A stretch of DNA of 64,000 nucleotides from an uncultured Bacteroidales bacterium (GCA_902771725.1 CACXXT010000011.1:1-64000); one strand, 5' to 3'; positions 54,478-63,617 are shown, numbered from the stretch's first letter. Notes: a model not told the origin generated them from the sequence alone. Numbers and translations are program-made.

Positions 54478-55935
54478 TTACTTGTCGCGCCAGAAGGAGT
54501 GAGTGAAGAGAACCACCACGCTGAGGATTTCGAGACGTCCCATGAGCATCAGCAGGGACAGCAGCCACTTGACGAGGTCGGGAAGGATATTCCATGACAT
54601 CGTCGGACCGATTTCCAGACCGAGGGTAGGACCAACGTTGCTGGCACAGCTGAGGCTGATGGTAAACGCATTGGTGCTGTCAACACCCGTGATAATCATG
54701 ATGAAGTAGGTGAAAAGACAGAGACCGAAATACATCACAATGAAGGCTACCAGCGACAACTGCTTCTGGAATGGAACGGTCATTCCACCGACACGCACGG
54801 GCAGAACGGCATTGGGATGAACCAGACGCTTGAACTCGTTGCGCACCATCTCTATCAGCATCACACCACGCACGCACTTGAAGCCGCCGCTGGTGGAGCC
54901 GGCACAACCGCCGATGAACATACACACGGAGAGGATGACCCAGGTGATGTGGGGCCACTGGCCTGCATCGTCGTTGAAGACGCCCGTCGTGGTCACGAAG
55001 GAAACGACCTGGAAAAGGCTGCTGCGCAGAGCGGACCAGAAGTCATAGCTGCAGTCTACCATCAGGATGCCGAGGATGGCCAGCGTTGCCACCACGACCA
55101 CGGTAAGATACAGGCGGAACTCCGCATTGCGCAGGAATTCGCGGAACTTGTGCTTGAAGAGGGTGACATAGAGCAGCGTGAAGCTGGTGCCGCAGAGGAA
55201 CATGAAGAGAATGGCGGTGTAGTCAATAGCGGGATTGTGGAAGTAGCCGGTACTGGCGTTGTGAGTGGCAAAACCTCCGGTGGCTGTGACGGTCATGGCG
55301 TAGTTCGCACAGTCGAAAGCTCCCATCCCTTCGAAGTAGAAGCAGATGGCACAGACGATGGTCAGCGTGGAGTAGATTCCCCAGATCCATCGGCCGGTGG
55401 TACTCAGACGAGGATGCATCTTGGTTCGCATGGGGCCGGTGGCCTCTGCCGAGAAGACCTTGACGGAACCGCCGACGAGCGAGGGCAAGGTGGCTATCGT
55501 GAAGAAGACGATACCGAGTCCACCCACCCACTGCGTCAGGCTGCGCCAGAAGAGCAACGCGTGGGGCAGCCGTTCTACATCGTCTATGAGGCTGGCGCCC
55601 GTGGTGGTAAAGCCGGAAATGGTCTCGAAATAAGCGTCGGTGATGTTGGGGACATAGCCGCTGACCACGAAGGGGATGGCGCCAAAGGAACTGAAGATTA
55701 TCCAGACGAGCGTTACGACCAGGAAGGAGTCGCGCCGATACATCGTATTGGAAGAACCACGTCCCGCATACTGCATCAGGCAGGCTCCGATGATGGTGGC
55801 AACGACGGCAATGAAGAACGCCGGGGTGTCATCCTCCTGGTAGAGGAACGACATCAGCATGCACAAAGCCAGCAGGCCAGCCTCAATGAAGAGCAACTGG
55901 CCGATGATCTTCCAGATGATTCTCCAGTTAATCAT
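54478..55935 (-). CDS. trkH: TrkH family potassium uptake protein
   Basis: The 485-residue membrane protein has the four K+-channel-like repeats of TrkH, with selectivity-loop glycines in ISGFTTTGASLID (~106), VTATGGFATHNAS (~218), VSFVTTTGVFND (~315) and LSCASNVGPTLGLEIG (~430). It imports K+. The partner TrkA subunit is not in the window. It follows the nucleoside kinase by 3 bases. Confidence 0.95.
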   Translation of the reverse strand: MINWRIIWKIIGQLLFIEAGLLALCMLMSFLYQEDDTPAFFIAVVATIIGACLMQYAGRGSSNTMYRRDSFLVVTLVWIIFSSFGAIPFVVSGYVPNITDAYFETISGFTTTGASLIDDVERLPHALLFWRSLTQWVGGLGIVFFTIATLPSLVGGSVKVFSAEATGPMRTKMHPRLSTTGRWIWGIYSTLTIVCAICFYFEGMGAFDCANYAMTVTATGGFATHNASTGYFHNPAIDYTAILFMFLCGTSFTLLYVTLFKHKFREFLRNAEFRLYLTVVVVATLAILGILMVDCSYDFWSALRSSLFQVVSFVTTTGVFNDDAGQWPHITWVILSVCMFIGGCAGSTSGGFKCVRGVMLIEMVRNEFKRLVHPNAVLPVRVGGMTVPFQKQLSLVAFIVMYFGLCLFTYFIMIITGVDSTNAFTISLSCASNVGPTLGLEIGPTMSWNILPDLVKWLLSLLMLMGRLEILSVVVLFTHSFWRDK

Positions 55936-55938
55936 AGA

Positions 55939-56928
55939 TCAATAGTGGAAGCTGGATCCGCCCAGGAACTCGCGAAGCAGCGAGGTGGGAGGTATCTGCT
56001 TGCTGGAGATAGGTTCGAAGAAACCGATGAACTGACGCAGGCGGAACGCCTCTTCGTACTCGGGTGCCGTGGTAGGAACCTCCTCCAAGATAGGAAGCAC
56101 ATGCACACGCAGCACCGAGAGTTCATAGAGCAGTGCCGTGTTGATCATCATGTCGCAGTTGTCTTCGAAGGGGAAAATCCACTTCTCCTCGCCTGCCCGC
56201 ACACTGGGCCAGCGGTGGATGGTCTCCTCGGCAGAGTAGTTGCGGAAATTCTTGTCGCGCAACATTCTACGCAGCAGTCTGGCATCGGAGGTGGAGATTT
56301 TCCGCTCCTCGTCCAGCTGTATGGTGGTCAGGGCGGTGACATAGACCTGGAACTTCTGGTCTCGCGGAATCTGAGGGGTCAGGTCGGGGTTGAGGGCGTG
56401 AATTCCCTCGATGATGAGGACGTCGTTCTCGTTCATCGTCAGCCGCTTGCCACTGGGAACGCGCTCGCCGGAAATGAAGTCGTAGCGGGGCAGCTCCACC
56501 GTCTCGCCGGCCAGCAGTTGGGACAGCTGCTTGTTGAAGTAGGGCACATCGAGTGCTCCAAGACACTCATAGTCGTACTCTCCATTCTCGTCCAACGGTG
56601 TGTTCACCCGATTGACGAAGTAGTCATCCATGGAGATGGTCCGCGGACGCAGACCACAGGCTGCCAGCTGGATCGCCAGCCGCTTGCTGGTCGTGGTCTT
56701 ACCGCTGCTGCTGGGTCCTGCGAGCAGGACGAGACGACGACCCAGGGAGCAGATTTCATCAGCCACCTTGGCTATCTTGCGTTCCTGCAGGGCTTCGCTG
56801 ACATTAATGATTTCTGTGGCGTGGCCTGCACGGATAGCGGAGTTGAGTTCTGCCACGGTGCGCATTCCCACGATTGCCTGCCAACGGCATTGCTCTGCAA
56901 CGAGAGCCTCAAGTTTTGCACTCTTCAT
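55939..56928 (-). CDS. Short nucleoside (uridine-type) kinase
   Basis: The 329-residue protein has the uridine-kinase-like P-loop VLLAGPSSSGKTTTSKRLAI (~69), ISMDDYFVNR (~100) and VLIIEGIHALNPDLT (~164). Bacteroidales homologues are usually about 550 residues, with an N-terminal TGS/threonyl-tRNA-synthetase-like region that is absent here: the protein begins only ~65 residues before the P-loop, and the sirtuin gene leaves no room upstream. It is therefore a compact form, or an N-terminally shortened one. It presumably phosphorylates a nucleoside, substrate unproven. Confidence 0.85.
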   Translation of the reverse strand: MKSAKLEALVAEQCRWQAIVGMRTVAELNSAIRAGHATEIINVSEALQERKIAKVADEICSLGRRLVLLAGPSSSGKTTTSKRLAIQLAACGLRPRTISMDDYFVNRVNTPLDENGEYDYECLGALDVPYFNKQLSQLLAGETVELPRYDFISGERVPSGKRLTMNENDVLIIEGIHALNPDLTPQIPRDQKFQVYVTALTTIQLDEERKISTSDARLLRRMLRDKNFRNYSAEETIHRWPSVRAGEEKWIFPFEDNCDMMINTALLYELSVLRVHVLPILEEVPTTAPEYEEAFRLRQFIGFFEPISSKQIPPTSLLREFLGGSSFHY

Positions 56929-56943
56929 AGACCGATATGTATT

Positions 56944-57648
56944 TTAGCATTCATTTTTCAACTTTTCAAACAGCTCCTCCATTCCAGCCGAGGCTCCTTT
57001 CTTGATGTGCGTGTAGGGACGCATAGCAGTCCAGGCTACGTCGGCAGGATCAATGAGGTAGATGGGAGAGTCGTCGGGCACGTAACGCACCAGCCCGGCT
57101 GCCGGATAGACGTTCAGACTCGTTCCGATGACGATGCAGATGTCTGCCTTCATCACGGCCTCAACGGCATCCTCAATTTTCGGCACAGCCTCGCCAAACC
57201 AGACGATGAAGGGTCGCAGCTGGCTGCCGTCGGGTGCCTTGTCGCCCACATGAATTTCCATGTGGTCGGGCTGCAAGGTCTGGATTTGCCTGGGGTCGTT
57301 GGGCGAACGGGAGGAAGTGACCTTCATCAGTTCTCCGTGGAGGTGGATTATATCGGAGGAACCCGCGCGCTCGTGCAGGTCATCCACATTCTGAGTGACC
57401 ACGGTCACGTCGAAATACTGCTCCAGGGCTGCCACGAGTTCATGGCCACGGTTGGGTTTCACGCTGAGCAGCTGCTTGCGACGTTCGTTGTAGAAATTGA
57501 TGACCAGTTCGGGATCACGGATGTAGCCCTCGATGCTGGCCACGTCCTCCACCCGGTACTGCTCCCAAAGACCTCCCGAATCGCGGAAGGTGTTGATACC
57601 ACTTTCTGCCGACATTCCGGCACCTGTCAGTACAACAATTTTCTTCAT
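56944..57648 (-). CDS. cobB: NAD-dependent protein deacylase (sirtuin)
   Basis: The 234-residue protein shows sirtuin motifs in order: LTGAGMSAESGINTFRDSGG (~7), VTQNVDDLHERAG (~83), HLHGEL (~101, catalytic His) and VIGTSLNVYPAAGL (~183). It lacks the clear Cys4 zinc knuckle of class members such as yeast Sir2, as expected for bacterial CobB of this type. It removes acyl groups from lysines at the cost of NAD+. It heads the minus-strand operon kinase, trkH, histidine kinase. Confidence 0.93.
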   Translation of the reverse strand: MKKIVVLTGAGMSAESGINTFRDSGGLWEQYRVEDVASIEGYIRDPELVINFYNERRKQLLSVKPNRGHELVAALEQYFDVTVVTQNVDDLHERAGSSDIIHLHGELMKVTSSRSPNDPRQIQTLQPDHMEIHVGDKAPDGSQLRPFIVWFGEAVPKIEDAVEAVMKADICIVIGTSLNVYPAAGLVRYVPDDSPIYLIDPADVAWTAMRPYTHIKKGASAGMEELFEKLKNEC

Positions 57649-57759
57649 AAATGGCGCTTTTGAAGTGAAAAACTACGCAAAAGTAAGCAAAAAACGCGTA
57701 AGGCCACGCATTTCTGCGCTAAAAAAGATAAAAAAGGGCGCACTTTGAACAAAAAGCAG

Positions 57760-57767
57760 TACCTTTG
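57760..57767 (+). promoter_or_regulatory. -7 box of the FKBP cluster
   Basis: TACCTTTG followed by CGCGCG lies about 36 bases before the first FKBP start; TTTG at 57743-57747 may serve the -33 position. Confidence 0.55.
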
Positions 57768-57802
57768 CGCGCGATTTACAAAAAGAAAAAGCAAAAAACT
57801 GT

Positions 57803-58300
57803 ATGAATAAGATTAGTTATGCCCTCGGATTGGGCATTGGTCAGCAGCTGAAAAGTATGGGAATCGAAGATTTCAGTGTCGAGGACTTCACACAGAGTAT
57901 CTGTGACGTCCTGACAGACGCCGAACCGGCCATCTCGCACCGCGAGGCTCAGGCGCTCCTCAACGAATACTTCGACAAACAGGCTCGCCAGCAGGCACAG
58001 GGAGCCATCGCAGCCGGTGCCTCTTTCCTGAAGGAGAATGGCCAGAAGCCCGGAGTCGTCACCACAAAGAGCGGTCTCCAGTACCAGGTGCTCACCGAGG
58101 GAACTGGCCGCAGCCCGAAAGCCACGGACAAGGTGCGCTGCCACTACGAAGGATGGCTCATCGACGGCACCGTCTTCGACAGCAGCTACAAGCGAGGCGA
58201 ACCCGCAGACTTCCCACTCAACGGCGTCATCCCCGGTTGGACTGAAGGCGCACCCTACTCCACACTCGTCTTCGACGTGGAACTCATCAAGGTGCTCTAA
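57803..58300 (+). CDS. FKBP-type prolyl isomerase with internal deletion
   Basis: The 165-residue protein has no signal peptide. The N-terminal dimerisation part (YALGLGIGQQLKSMGIEDFS) is followed by an FKBP domain: VTTKSGLQYQVLTEG (~86), [20 protein letters not shown] (~112). After GVIPGWTEG (~148) the sequence jumps straight to APYSTLVFDVELIKVL. The two FKBPs downstream have about 30 more residues at this point (for instance [18 protein letters not shown]). This one therefore lacks part of the isomerase core, near nucleotide 58250, while the frame is kept. It may be an inactive isomerase, or the gap may be an assembly error. Confidence 0.85.
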   Translation: MNKISYALGLGIGQQLKSMGIEDFSVEDFTQSICDVLTDAEPAISHREAQALLNEYFDKQARQQAQGAIAAGASFLKENGQKPGVVTTKSGLQYQVLTEGTGRSPKATDKVRCHYEGWLIDGTVFDSSYKRGEPADFPLNGVIPGWTEGAPYSTLVFDVELIKVL

Positions 58301-58375
58301 TCCAGCCCATAAGACCCATTAAGCCCATTAACCCCATTAATACTTTTAACCCCAAAATAAAAAATTAAAAGCAAA

Positions 58376-59242
58376 ATGAAAAAGATTTCTCTTATTCTCG
58401 CAGTGGTCGTGGCTGCTATCATGACCTCCTGCAACCAGTCCGCTCCCACCGCAAATCTGAAGAGCGACATCGACACCCTCAGCTATGCTATCGGCATGAG
58501 CCAGACCCAGGGTCTGAAGGACTACCTTGTTATGCGCATGGGTGTCGACACCACCTACGTCGACGAGTTCCTGAAGGGCTTCTACGAGAGCGCTCAGGCA
58601 AGCAAGGATCCCAAGAAGACCGCTTACTATGCTGGTATCCAGATCGGTCAGCAGGTCAGCCAGGGTATGGTGAAGAACATCAACCAGATGATCTTCGGCG
58701 AGGACAGCACCCAGACCGTCAACGAGAAGAACATCTATGCTGGCTTCATGGCTGCCGTTGCCGGAAACTTCAACATCATGGACCTCGACTCCGCCAACAA
58801 CTACGTTCAGACCCACATGGATGCCATCCAGAAGGCTGCCAAGGAAAAGCAGTTCGGCGAGAACAAGGAGAAGGGCGAGAAGTTCATGGCTGAGATTGCC
58901 AAGAAGGACGGCGTCAAGGAACTCGGCAACGGCGTGTACTACGAAGTACTCACCGAAGGCACTGGCGAAGTAGCTGCCGACACCAGCCGCGTCAAGGTTC
59001 ACTACGAAGGAACCCTCATCGACGGCACTGTCTTCGACAGCAACCTCGAGCGCGACCCGACCGTCTTCGGTGCCAGCCAGGTGATTCCCGGCTTCAAGGC
59101 TGCTCTGACTACCATGCCTGTCGGTTCCAAGTGGAAGGTCTACATTCCTCAGGATCAGGCTTATGGCGCACAGGATATGGGCACTATCAAGCCTTTCAGC
59201 GCCCTGATCTTCACCATCGACCTCATCAGCATCGAGAAGTAA
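58376..59242 (+). CDS. FKBP-type prolyl isomerase, lipoprotein
   Basis: A lipoprotein signal (LILAVVVAAIMTSC) leads a 288-residue protein with the FKBP N-terminal dimerisation domain (DTLSYAIGMSQTQGLKDYLV) and a full isomerase domain ([20 protein letters not shown] ~205, QVIPGFKAALTTMPVGSKWK ~237, YIPQDQAYGAQDMGTIKPFS). It would speed proline isomerisation and act as a chaperone at the envelope. It is similar to Bacteroidetes Mip/FkpA-like proteins. Confidence 0.93.
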   Translation: MKKISLILAVVVAAIMTSCNQSAPTANLKSDIDTLSYAIGMSQTQGLKDYLVMRMGVDTTYVDEFLKGFYESAQASKDPKKTAYYAGIQIGQQVSQGMVKNINQMIFGEDSTQTVNEKNIYAGFMAAVAGNFNIMDLDSANNYVQTHMDAIQKAAKEKQFGENKEKGEKFMAEIAKKDGVKELGNGVYYEVLTEGTGEVAADTSRVKVHYEGTLIDGTVFDSNLERDPTVFGASQVIPGFKAALTTMPVGSKWKVYIPQDQAYGAQDMGTIKPFSALIFTIDLISIEK

Positions 59243-59265
59243 GACTCCGATAGGACTGCAACGTA

Positions 59266-60156
59266 ATGAAATACGTAAAATACATCTTTCTGGCTCTTGC
59301 CCTTCTGCTCTGCGTCAACGTGAATGCAGACAAGCGGAAGAGCAAGAAAGCCCAGAAGCCCGTCGAGGAAAAGGTGGACACCGTCCCCATGAAGGAGTTC
59401 AGCTATGCCTATGGCATCGCCCAGACCAACGGACTGCTGAACTACCTCTCTCAGCGTGCCGGAGTGGATATCGAATTCCTGCCGGACTTCCTGGAGGGCT
59501 TTGAACATGCCGAGGAGACTCCCGAAGTGAAGAAACTCAAGGCTTGGGTCCAGGGAACGGAAATCCGCAAGCAGCTGGAGAAGCAGTTGCTGCCCCAGGC
59601 CAACCGCCAGGTCAACGACTCCGTGGACCTCATCGACAAGGCTGCATTCCTCGAAGGTTTCCGCGCCGGTATCCAGAACAACGGCCGCATGACACAGGAC
59701 AGTGCGCAGGCTGTGGCCAGCAAGCAGCTGGAGTACTACCACAAGGTGAAGATGGAAGCCAAGTTCGGCGACAACCGCAAGGCTGGAGAGGAATTCCTGG
59801 CGAACAACGCCAAGAAGGACAGCGTCAAGGTCACTCCCAGCGGTCTGCAGTACAAAGTCCTCACTGCCGGAACAGGCGAAGTGCCCACTGCCACGCAGAA
59901 AGTGAAGGTGAACTACGAAGGTCGCCTCATCGACGGCACCGTCTTCGACAGCAGCTACAAGCGCAACCAGCCCGCCACCTTCGCCTGCAACCAGGTCATC
60001 AAGGGATGGACAGAGGCGCTGACAATGATGCCCGTAGGTTCCAAGTGGGAACTTTATATCCCCCAGGAACTGGCCTACGGCGACCGCGAGTCCGGCAAGA
60101 TTCCTCCCTTCTCCATGCTCATCTTTACGGTTGAACTTTTGGAGATTGTGAAGTAG
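59266..60156 (+). CDS. FKBP-type prolyl isomerase, exported
   Basis: The 296-residue protein has a signal peptide ([16 protein letters not shown]), a Lys-rich linker, the dimerisation domain ([20 protein letters not shown]) and a complete FKBP domain ([20 protein letters not shown] ~216, [20 protein letters not shown] ~245, [18 protein letters not shown]). It is the third FKBP in a row, periplasmic rather than lipidated. A strong terminator follows. Confidence 0.93.
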   Translation: MKYVKYIFLALALLLCVNVNADKRKSKKAQKPVEEKVDTVPMKEFSYAYGIAQTNGLLNYLSQRAGVDIEFLPDFLEGFEHAEETPEVKKLKAWVQGTEIRKQLEKQLLPQANRQVNDSVDLIDKAAFLEGFRAGIQNNGRMTQDSAQAVASKQLEYYHKVKMEAKFGDNRKAGEEFLANNAKKDSVKVTPSGLQYKVLTAGTGEVPTATQKVKVNYEGRLIDGTVFDSSYKRNQPATFACNQVIKGWTEALTMMPVGSKWELYIPQELAYGDRESGKIPPFSMLIFTVELLEIVK

Positions 60157-60177
60157 TCCTGAGCCCCTTAATCCTAC

Positions 60178-60216
60178 AAAATGACACCGAAAGCAGCTTT
60201 CGGTGTCATTTTTTTC
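60178..60216 (+). terminator. Terminator of the FKBP cluster
   Basis: ATGACACCGAAAGC and GCTTTCGGTGTCAT form a perfect stem followed by TTTTTTTCG, a textbook intrinsic terminator. Confidence 0.9.
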
Positions 60217-60248
60217 GTTAAAAGGCTTGCTCTTTGAAACTTTTTGCC

Positions 60249-60256
60249 TACTTTTG
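60249..60256 (+). promoter_or_regulatory. -7 box of the Lrp-type gene
   Basis: TACTTTTG followed by CAAGC lies 30 bases before the ATG at 60286 and supports that start over an upstream in-frame one. Confidence 0.55.
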
Positions 60257-60285
60257 CAAGCAAAAGGCAAAGAAAAAAGATTATT

Positions 60286-60777
60286 ATGGAAAAGATAGAC
60301 AGCCTGGATAAGAAAATTCTGGAGATTATCACGCGCAATGCGCGCATTCCTTTTAAAGATGTTGCAGCCGAGTGCGGCGTCTCCCGCGCTGCCATCCACC
60401 AGCGCGTGCAGCGGTTGGTGGATATCGGAGTCATCACGGGCTCTGGCTACCACGTGAACCCCACCTCCCTGGGCTACAACACCTGCACTTACGTAGGCAT
60501 CACGCTCGAACGCGGTTCGATGTACAAGCACGTTGTATCTGAGTTCGAGAAGATCCCTGAAATCGTGGAGTGCCACTTCACAACGGGACCCTACACCATG
60601 CTCATCAAACTCTATGCACGCGACAACGGTCGCTGCCATCAAGGCGCTGACGGCCAAGAAAGCCGGACTCACTGCCGATACGGCAGAAGACTGAACACCG
60701 CACAGCTATGTTCAACTGGAAATCCTCCTACGACTCCCTGCACGCCACCTTCCCCGGCACCAGAAAGACTCCCTTGA
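60286..60777 (+). CDS. Lrp/AsnC-family regulator with damaged C-terminus
   Basis: The first ~112 residues are a normal Lrp/AsnC protein: helix-turn-helix LDKKILEIITRNARIPFKDV and ECGVSRAAIHQRVQRLVDIG, then the ligand-binding RAM domain start CTYVGITLERGSMYKHVVSE and IVECHFTTGPYTMLIKLYAR. After that the RAM domain should continue for about 30-40 residues but the frame runs into unrelated Arg/Pro-rich text and overlaps the next gene. A +1 frame instead reads AIKALTAKKAGLTADTAED and stops at TGA 60692-60694, 13 bases before the next gene's start, a natural place for the original end. So a short segment near 60628 seems to be lost with a frame change. Effector binding is probably impaired, or the sequence is wrong here. 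Confidence 0.8.
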   Translation: MEKIDSLDKKILEIITRNARIPFKDVAAECGVSRAAIHQRVQRLVDIGVITGSGYHVNPTSLGYNTCTYVGITLERGSMYKHVVSEFEKIPEIVECHFTTGPYTMLIKLYARDNGRCHQGADGQESRTHCRYGRRLNTAQLCSTGNPPTTPCTPPSPAPERLP

Positions 60778-62495
60778 TTGGCATCACGGGCAACTTCGGC
60801 GAGAAGGGTTGTGAACTGGCCGAGGGCTACTTCGAAAGCATCCTTCGTGCCGGAGCCACACCCGTGGTTCTGCCGCCCACGACTGATGCAGATGCTCTCA
60901 CGTCCGTCCTCGACCGTATCGACGGGCTGCTCCTTTCCGGTGGCGCAGACCTGAATCCGCTTTATGTCGGCGAGGAACCTATCCCAGCCCTCGGAAGCAT
61001 CAATCCACGCCGCGACCTCAGCGAGCTGCTGCTCATCCGCCTGGCCTTCGACCGCCAGCTACCTATTCTCGGCATTTGCCGCGGTATTCAGCTACTGACC
61101 GTTGCCCTCGACGGCAGTATCTGGCAGGACCTGGGCTGCGCCTTTGAGTGCCCGGAAGATTCCAAGTGCCAGGGGGCTCCGCTGAAGCACTCCCAGAACC
61201 TCGACCGCACCGTTGCCTCACACACCGTCGGCACCGCAGAAGGCTCTCTGCTGCGCGAGATTATGGGTGGCGCAGAGACTCTATATGTCAACAGCTTCCA
61301 TCATCAGGCTGTGCGCGAGGCTGGTCCTCACCTGCGCGTTTCGGCTACGGCTCCCGACGGAGTCATCGAGGCCGTGGAGTCTTCGGAACACAAGAGCATT
61401 TTGGGCGTGCAGTGGCATCCTGAGTGCTTCTGCCTCGCCGACGACGAGTCGATGATGCCCCTCTTCCGCTGGCTGAAGGACGAGGCTGCCAGCTACCGTG
61501 CTGCACGCGAGCTTCACAGCCACATCCTCTCACTCGACAGCCACTGCGATACTCCTATGTTCTTCAATCAGGAGATTCACTTCGAACAGCGCGACCCCAA
61601 GATTCTCGTAGACCTGCACAAGATGCAGGAAGGCGGACTAGATGCCAGCATCATGGTTGCCTACATCCCACAGGGACCCCTGACTGAAGAGGGACGCACA
61701 GCAGCCTGCGACTACGCCCACAGCCAGCTCCTGCGCGTCGAGCAGCTTGCTGCGGACTGCTCCACAGCCGTCTCCATCGCCCGCAGCCCCCAGCAGCTCT
61801 ACCGCCTGAAGGCTGATGGCAAGCGAGCCATTATGCTCGGAATAGAGAACGGCTACGCCATAGGCCGCGACCTCTCACTCCTGAGCCGCTTCAAGGAAGA
61901 CCACGGTATCGTCTACATGACGCTCTGCCACAACGGCAACAACGACATCTGCGGTTCGGCAAAGCCACGCGAAGGCGAGCAGCTGCAAGGCGTCTCGGAC
62001 TTCGGTGCAGACGTCATCCGCAAGATGAACGAACTGGGCATCATGGTTGACCTCTCGCACGCCAGCGAACTCAGCTTCTACGATGCACTGGACATCAGCA
62101 GCATGCCCATCGTCTGCTCACACTCCAGCAGCCGTGCCCTCTGCGACCACCCGCGCAACCTCACCGACGACCAACTGCGCGCCCTCGCTGCCAAAGGTGG
62201 TGTCGCCCAGGTCACCTTCTACAACGGTTTCCTGCGCACCGACGGCCAGGCCAGCATCCTCGATGCCGTGGCGCACCTCAACCACATGGTGAAGGTGATG
62301 GGTATTGAGCACGTCGGTATCGGCACAGACTTCGATGGCGACGGCGGCGTGCCCGGCCTCGCCTCTGCCTCAGAACTCATCAACTTCACCCGCCGCCTCC
62401 TGCGCGAGCGCTACTCCGAAGACGACCTCCGCCTCATCTGGGGAGGCAACTTCCTGCGAGTGATGCAGCAGGTGCAGGGAGAGTTGAGAGATTAA
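60708..62495 (+). CDS. Fusion of class I glutamine-amidotransferase-like hydrolase (C26) and M19 dipeptidase
   Basis: The N-terminal ~255 residues form a peptidase C26 / gamma-glutamyl-GABA hydrolase-like domain: LLLSGGADLNPLYVGEEP (~75), nucleophile Cys in LGICRGIQLL (~123), FHHQAVRE and GVQWHPE (~236, His and Glu). From about residue 275 a membrane-dipeptidase (M19) domain follows: SLDSHCDTPMFF (H-x-D metal motif ~279), MLGIENGYAIGRDLSLL (~377), YMTLCHNGNNDICGS, VDLSHASE and GIGTDFDGDGG (~542). Neither part has a signal, so the enzyme should be cytosolic. One chain could remove a gamma-glutamyl group and then split the remaining dipeptide; this coupling is inference. Total length is 595 residues. 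Confidence 0.92.
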   Translation: MFNWKSSYDSLHATFPGTRKTPLIGITGNFGEKGCELAEGYFESILRAGATPVVLPPTTDADALTSVLDRIDGLLLSGGADLNPLYVGEEPIPALGSINPRRDLSELLLIRLAFDRQLPILGICRGIQLLTVALDGSIWQDLGCAFECPEDSKCQGAPLKHSQNLDRTVASHTVGTAEGSLLREIMGGAETLYVNSFHHQAVREAGPHLRVSATAPDGVIEAVESSEHKSILGVQWHPECFCLADDESMMPLFRWLKDEAASYRAARELHSHILSLDSHCDTPMFFNQEIHFEQRDPKILVDLHKMQEGGLDASIMVAYIPQGPLTEEGRTAACDYAHSQLLRVEQLAADCSTAVSIARSPQQLYRLKADGKRAIMLGIENGYAIGRDLSLLSRFKEDHGIVYMTLCHNGNNDICGSAKPREGEQLQGVSDFGADVIRKMNELGIMVDLSHASELSFYDALDISSMPIVCSHSSSRALCDHPRNLTDDQLRALAAKGGVAQVTFYNGFLRTDGQASILDAVAHLNHMVKVMGIEHVGIGTDFDGDGGVPGLASASELINFTRRLLRERYSEDDLRLIWGGNFLRVMQQVQGELRD

Positions 62496-62540
62496 GGTTT
62501 AAAGGTTAAAGGTTAAGGTTTAAAGTCAAAAGCTGAAAGT
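62493..62540 (+). repeat. Short GGTTTAAA-type repeat run
   Basis: TAAGGTTTAAAGGTTAAAGG and the bases after it make a degenerate run of AAGGTT/AAAGTC units between the fusion gene and the M28 peptidase. The first bases include the fusion gene's TAA. Confidence 0.6.
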
Positions 62541-62576
62541 CAAAAGTCACATTTAATTGAACGTCCCCAATTTGAA

Positions 62577-63617
62577 ATGAAGAAACTACATAGCATTCTC
62601 TTGCTTTGCGTAGGTTGCGGCATTGCCGCAACAACAATCACCCTCTCCTCCTGCACCGGCCGCACCAAGAAACCCTCCGGCCGCCCGGACACCATCGCCA
62701 TCGCCCCCGCCCCGGATTTCGCAGCCGACTCCGCCATGAGCTACATCCAGGCTCAGTGCGACTTCGGTCCCCGCGTTCCCGGCACTGCCGCCCACGAGGC
62801 CTGCGGCGACTGGATTGCTGCCAAGTTCCGCCAGCTGGGAGCCACCGTCGCCGAACAGCGCACCGAGCTGCGAGGCTACGACGGCCAGCTCATGCCCTGC
62901 CGCAACATCACGGCAAGTATGTTCCCCGATCACCCCGACCGAATCCTCATCACCGCCCACTGGGACAGCCGTGCCTGGGCGGACAACGACCCCGACGAGG
63001 CCAACCACCGCACACCCGTCATGGCTGCCAACGACGGAGCCTCCGGCGTAGCTGTGATGATGGAGATTGCGCGCGCACTGGCGTCGCAGGAACTGGTCTG
63101 CGGAGTGGACTTCGTCTGCTTTGACCTCGAAGACCAGGGAACACCTCAGTGGGCAGAAGCCCAGATGAACGACGACGAGCTGGTGGACGAAGGCGACTAC
63201 TGGTGCCTCGGCTCCCGCTACTGGGCAGAGACCGCCTTTGCCACAGGCTATGCGGCGCGCTATGCCATTAACCTCGATATGGTAGGAGGCCGCGGCGCCC
63301 GTTTCGAGATGGAGAGCTACTCCCTGTACTACGCCACACCCCTCGTGAACATGGTATGGCACCTGGCCGAGCAGCTGGGCTACGGCGAGTTCTTCCCTCA
63401 GCGCAAATCGGGCTACGTCACCGACGACCACGTGCCTGTCAACCAGCTCGCTCACATTCCTGCCATCGATATCATTCCCCACCAGACCGACGGCCGTTCC
63501 AGCTTCGGTCCTACGTGGCACACCGTTAACGACACCCCGGAGGCTATCGACCCCGCTGTCCTGAAAGCCGTGGGCCAGACCCTCCTGCAACTTCTTTATA
63601 ACGACAATCAGAAATGA
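62577..63617 (+). CDS. M28-family zinc peptidase / glutaminyl cyclase-like lipoprotein
   Basis: A lipoprotein-type signal (TTITLSSC) starts the 346-residue protein. The M28 zinc ligands are visible: ITAHWDSRAWADNDPDEANH (His/Asp ~122), AANDGASGVAVMMEIARAL (~149, Asp), FDLEDQGTPQ (~183, Glu) and DDHVPVNQLAHIPAIDII (~283, His). The layout with RAWADNDP matches the glutaminyl-peptide cyclotransferase-like M28 members of Bacteroidales. It could form N-terminal pyroglutamate on exported proteins or act as an aminopeptidase. Its stop overlaps the sufE start (ATGA). Confidence 0.9.
   Translation: MKKLHSILLLCVGCGIAATTITLSSCTGRTKKPSGRPDTIAIAPAPDFAADSAMSYIQAQCDFGPRVPGTAAHEACGDWIAAKFRQLGATVAEQRTELRGYDGQLMPCRNITASMFPDHPDRILITAHWDSRAWADNDPDEANHRTPVMAANDGASGVAVMMEIARALASQELVCGVDFVCFDLEDQGTPQWAEAQMNDDELVDEGDYWCLGSRYWAETAFATGYAARYAINLDMVGGRGARFEMESYSLYYATPLVNMVWHLAEQLGYGEFFPQRKSGYVTDDHVPVNQLAHIPAIDIIPHQTDGRSSFGPTWHTVNDTPEAIDPAVLKAVGQTLLQLLYNDNQK

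Noticed and set aside
54817..57663. A 948-codon plus-strand ORF
   Set aside because: It runs antisense across trkH, the nucleoside kinase and cobB, all with strong motifs; no promoter or recognisable domain supports it.
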